From assembly GCF_042686195.1 (NCBI RefSeq), contig NZ_JBHUOQ010000001.1, forward strand, positions 496,001-560,000: a stretch of DNA of 64,000 bases, given 5' to 3'. This document shows positions 63,557-64,000 of this stretch, piece by piece. The notes beneath the pieces are model-generated. The model searched no databases. It saw only the letters and a list, made by a program, of their open reading frames with translations, and had not been told where the DNA came from. The DNA comes from Corticicoccus populi. GTDB lineage: Bacteria > Bacillota > Bacilli > Staphylococcales > Salinicoccaceae. The translations under genes and the position numbers were made by a program. The stretch's first letter is position 1. Every line of letters starts with the position of its first letter.

Positions 63557-64000
63557 ATGTGGATGGAGAAACCGAAGTACGGCGGACAGGCAGTTATTGA
63601 AGGTGTGATGTTCCAATCCCCCCGGAACATGGTCACTGCTATCCGTCGAAATGACGAGACGATAGAATATTTTGAAATGAAACGCCCTGAAAATAAATGG
63701 GCGGCACGACTTAAAAAAATCCCCGTAATCAGAGGGAATGTTGCAATTATTGAATCCAGTATATACGGCATGAAACATATGGAGTTTGCATCAGACCGAT
63801 TTGACAGAAATCCGGAAGACGATCAGGAAATTGAAACAGAAAAGCAGGATACGAATACCACAAAGCTGGTGCTTTCAACTATTCTCGTAGGTATACTTTC
63901 TTTTCTTGTGGGTAAATTTTTATTTACACTTATTCCTGTTTTTACCGCAGCAATTTTTTCTGGTGTGGTTACGAGTCATTTCGGACAGGTTCTTTTGGAA
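63557..64000 (+). CDS. yqhQ: DUF1385 membrane protein YqhQ (partial)
   Basis: The first 148 codons of a gene that runs off the window edge. The N-terminus KPKYGGQAVIEGVMFQSP and IPVIRGNVAIIES are DUF1385/YqhQ signatures, and a membrane helix begins near residue 112 (LVLSTILVGILSFLVG). The function is unknown. The start is the ATG at 63557 or 63563; the ribosome binding site is weak (AAAGAAAG). The position beside pepQ-efp matches Bacillus. Confidence 0.85.
   Translation, partial: MWMEKPKYGGQAVIEGVMFQSPRNMVTAIRRNDETIEYFEMKRPENKWAARLKKIPVIRGNVAIIESSIYGMKHMEFASDRFDRNPEDDQEIETEKQDTNTTKLVLSTILVGILSFLVGKFLFTLIPVFTAAIFSGVVTSHFGQVLLE

Overview
This is a core-genome segment of a low-to-moderate GC member of the Firmicutes, most likely the family Staphylococcaceae but outside Staphylococcus itself (Jeotgalicoccus, Salinicoccus or a relative; this is inference from synteny, not a database match). 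Pointers are an EbpS-like LysM membrane protein, a bacillithiol pair (YpdA/Bdr plus a CGC-type bacilliredoxin), an SrrAB/ResDE respiratory regulator next to resABC, HepS/MenG/HepT, and Bacillus-like blocks (qcrABC-ypjA, ypiABF, yphEF, ypuF-scpAB, yqkDF-nudF, bkd-ptb-bcd-buk-yqzF, efp-accBC-yqhY-nusB-xseAB-ispA-dxs-tlyA-argR-recN). Most genes lie on the minus strand, so operons read from high to low coordinates. I see no rRNA, tRNA, CRISPR, insertion sequence or prophage, and no gene-free stretch longer than about 200 bases.

Layout. 1-2650: menaquinol:cytochrome c reductase (qcrABC) and ypjA. 2799-8451: ypiF, reoY/ypiB, ypiA and the shikimate genes aroA, aroB, aroC. 8524-11527: ndk, menaquinone prenyl chain and methylation (hepT, menG, hepS) and HU (hup). 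11645-17597: lipoprotein yphF, yphE, gpsA, der, an S1-domain protein, plsC, cmk. 17778-21320: ansA, bdr, ebpS-like gene, ferredoxin. 21348-27709: ribU, srrB, srrA and the cytochrome c maturation set resC, resB, resA. 27804-30330: rluB, scpB, scpA and divergent ypuF. 30353-33566: a sulfonate/nitrate/taurine-type ABC transporter and a small membrane protein, the most accessory-looking part. 33679-36915: an unannotated 27-residue membrane peptide, deoB, xerD, fur, nudF. 37064-42566: yqkF, yqkD, rnz, an AraC-type regulator with a GyrI-like domain, an M20 peptidase, a 33-residue Prli42-like miniprotein and brxB. 42665-50870: the complete branched-chain keto acid route ptb-bcd-buk-lpdV-bkdAA-bkdAB-bkdB and yqzF. 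50948-59094: recN, argR, tlyA, dxs, ispA, xseB, xseA, nusB, yqhY. 59269-64000: accC, accB, efp, pepQ, a lipoprotein and the start of yqhQ.

How it fits together. The window links menaquinone supply (aro, hep, menG, dxs, ispA), its use in respiration (qcr), cytochrome maturation (res) and the redox regulator that normally controls them (srrAB). It also links branched-chain amino acid breakdown (bkd) with fatty-acid initiation (accBC), which in these bacteria makes branched membrane lipids. Chromosome maintenance genes (scpAB, xerD, recN, hup, xseAB) and thiol/metal homeostasis (bdr, brxB, fur) fill most of the rest.

No wholly new multi-gene system is evident. The most interesting items are two very short membrane-protein genes missed by length cut-offs, a perfect PerR-type operator in front of fur, a cysteine-free SrrB, ribU placed in the respiratory operon without room for an FMN riboswitch, tandem 11-bp-spaced repeats in two promoters, and an inverted repeat inside the hup promoter.
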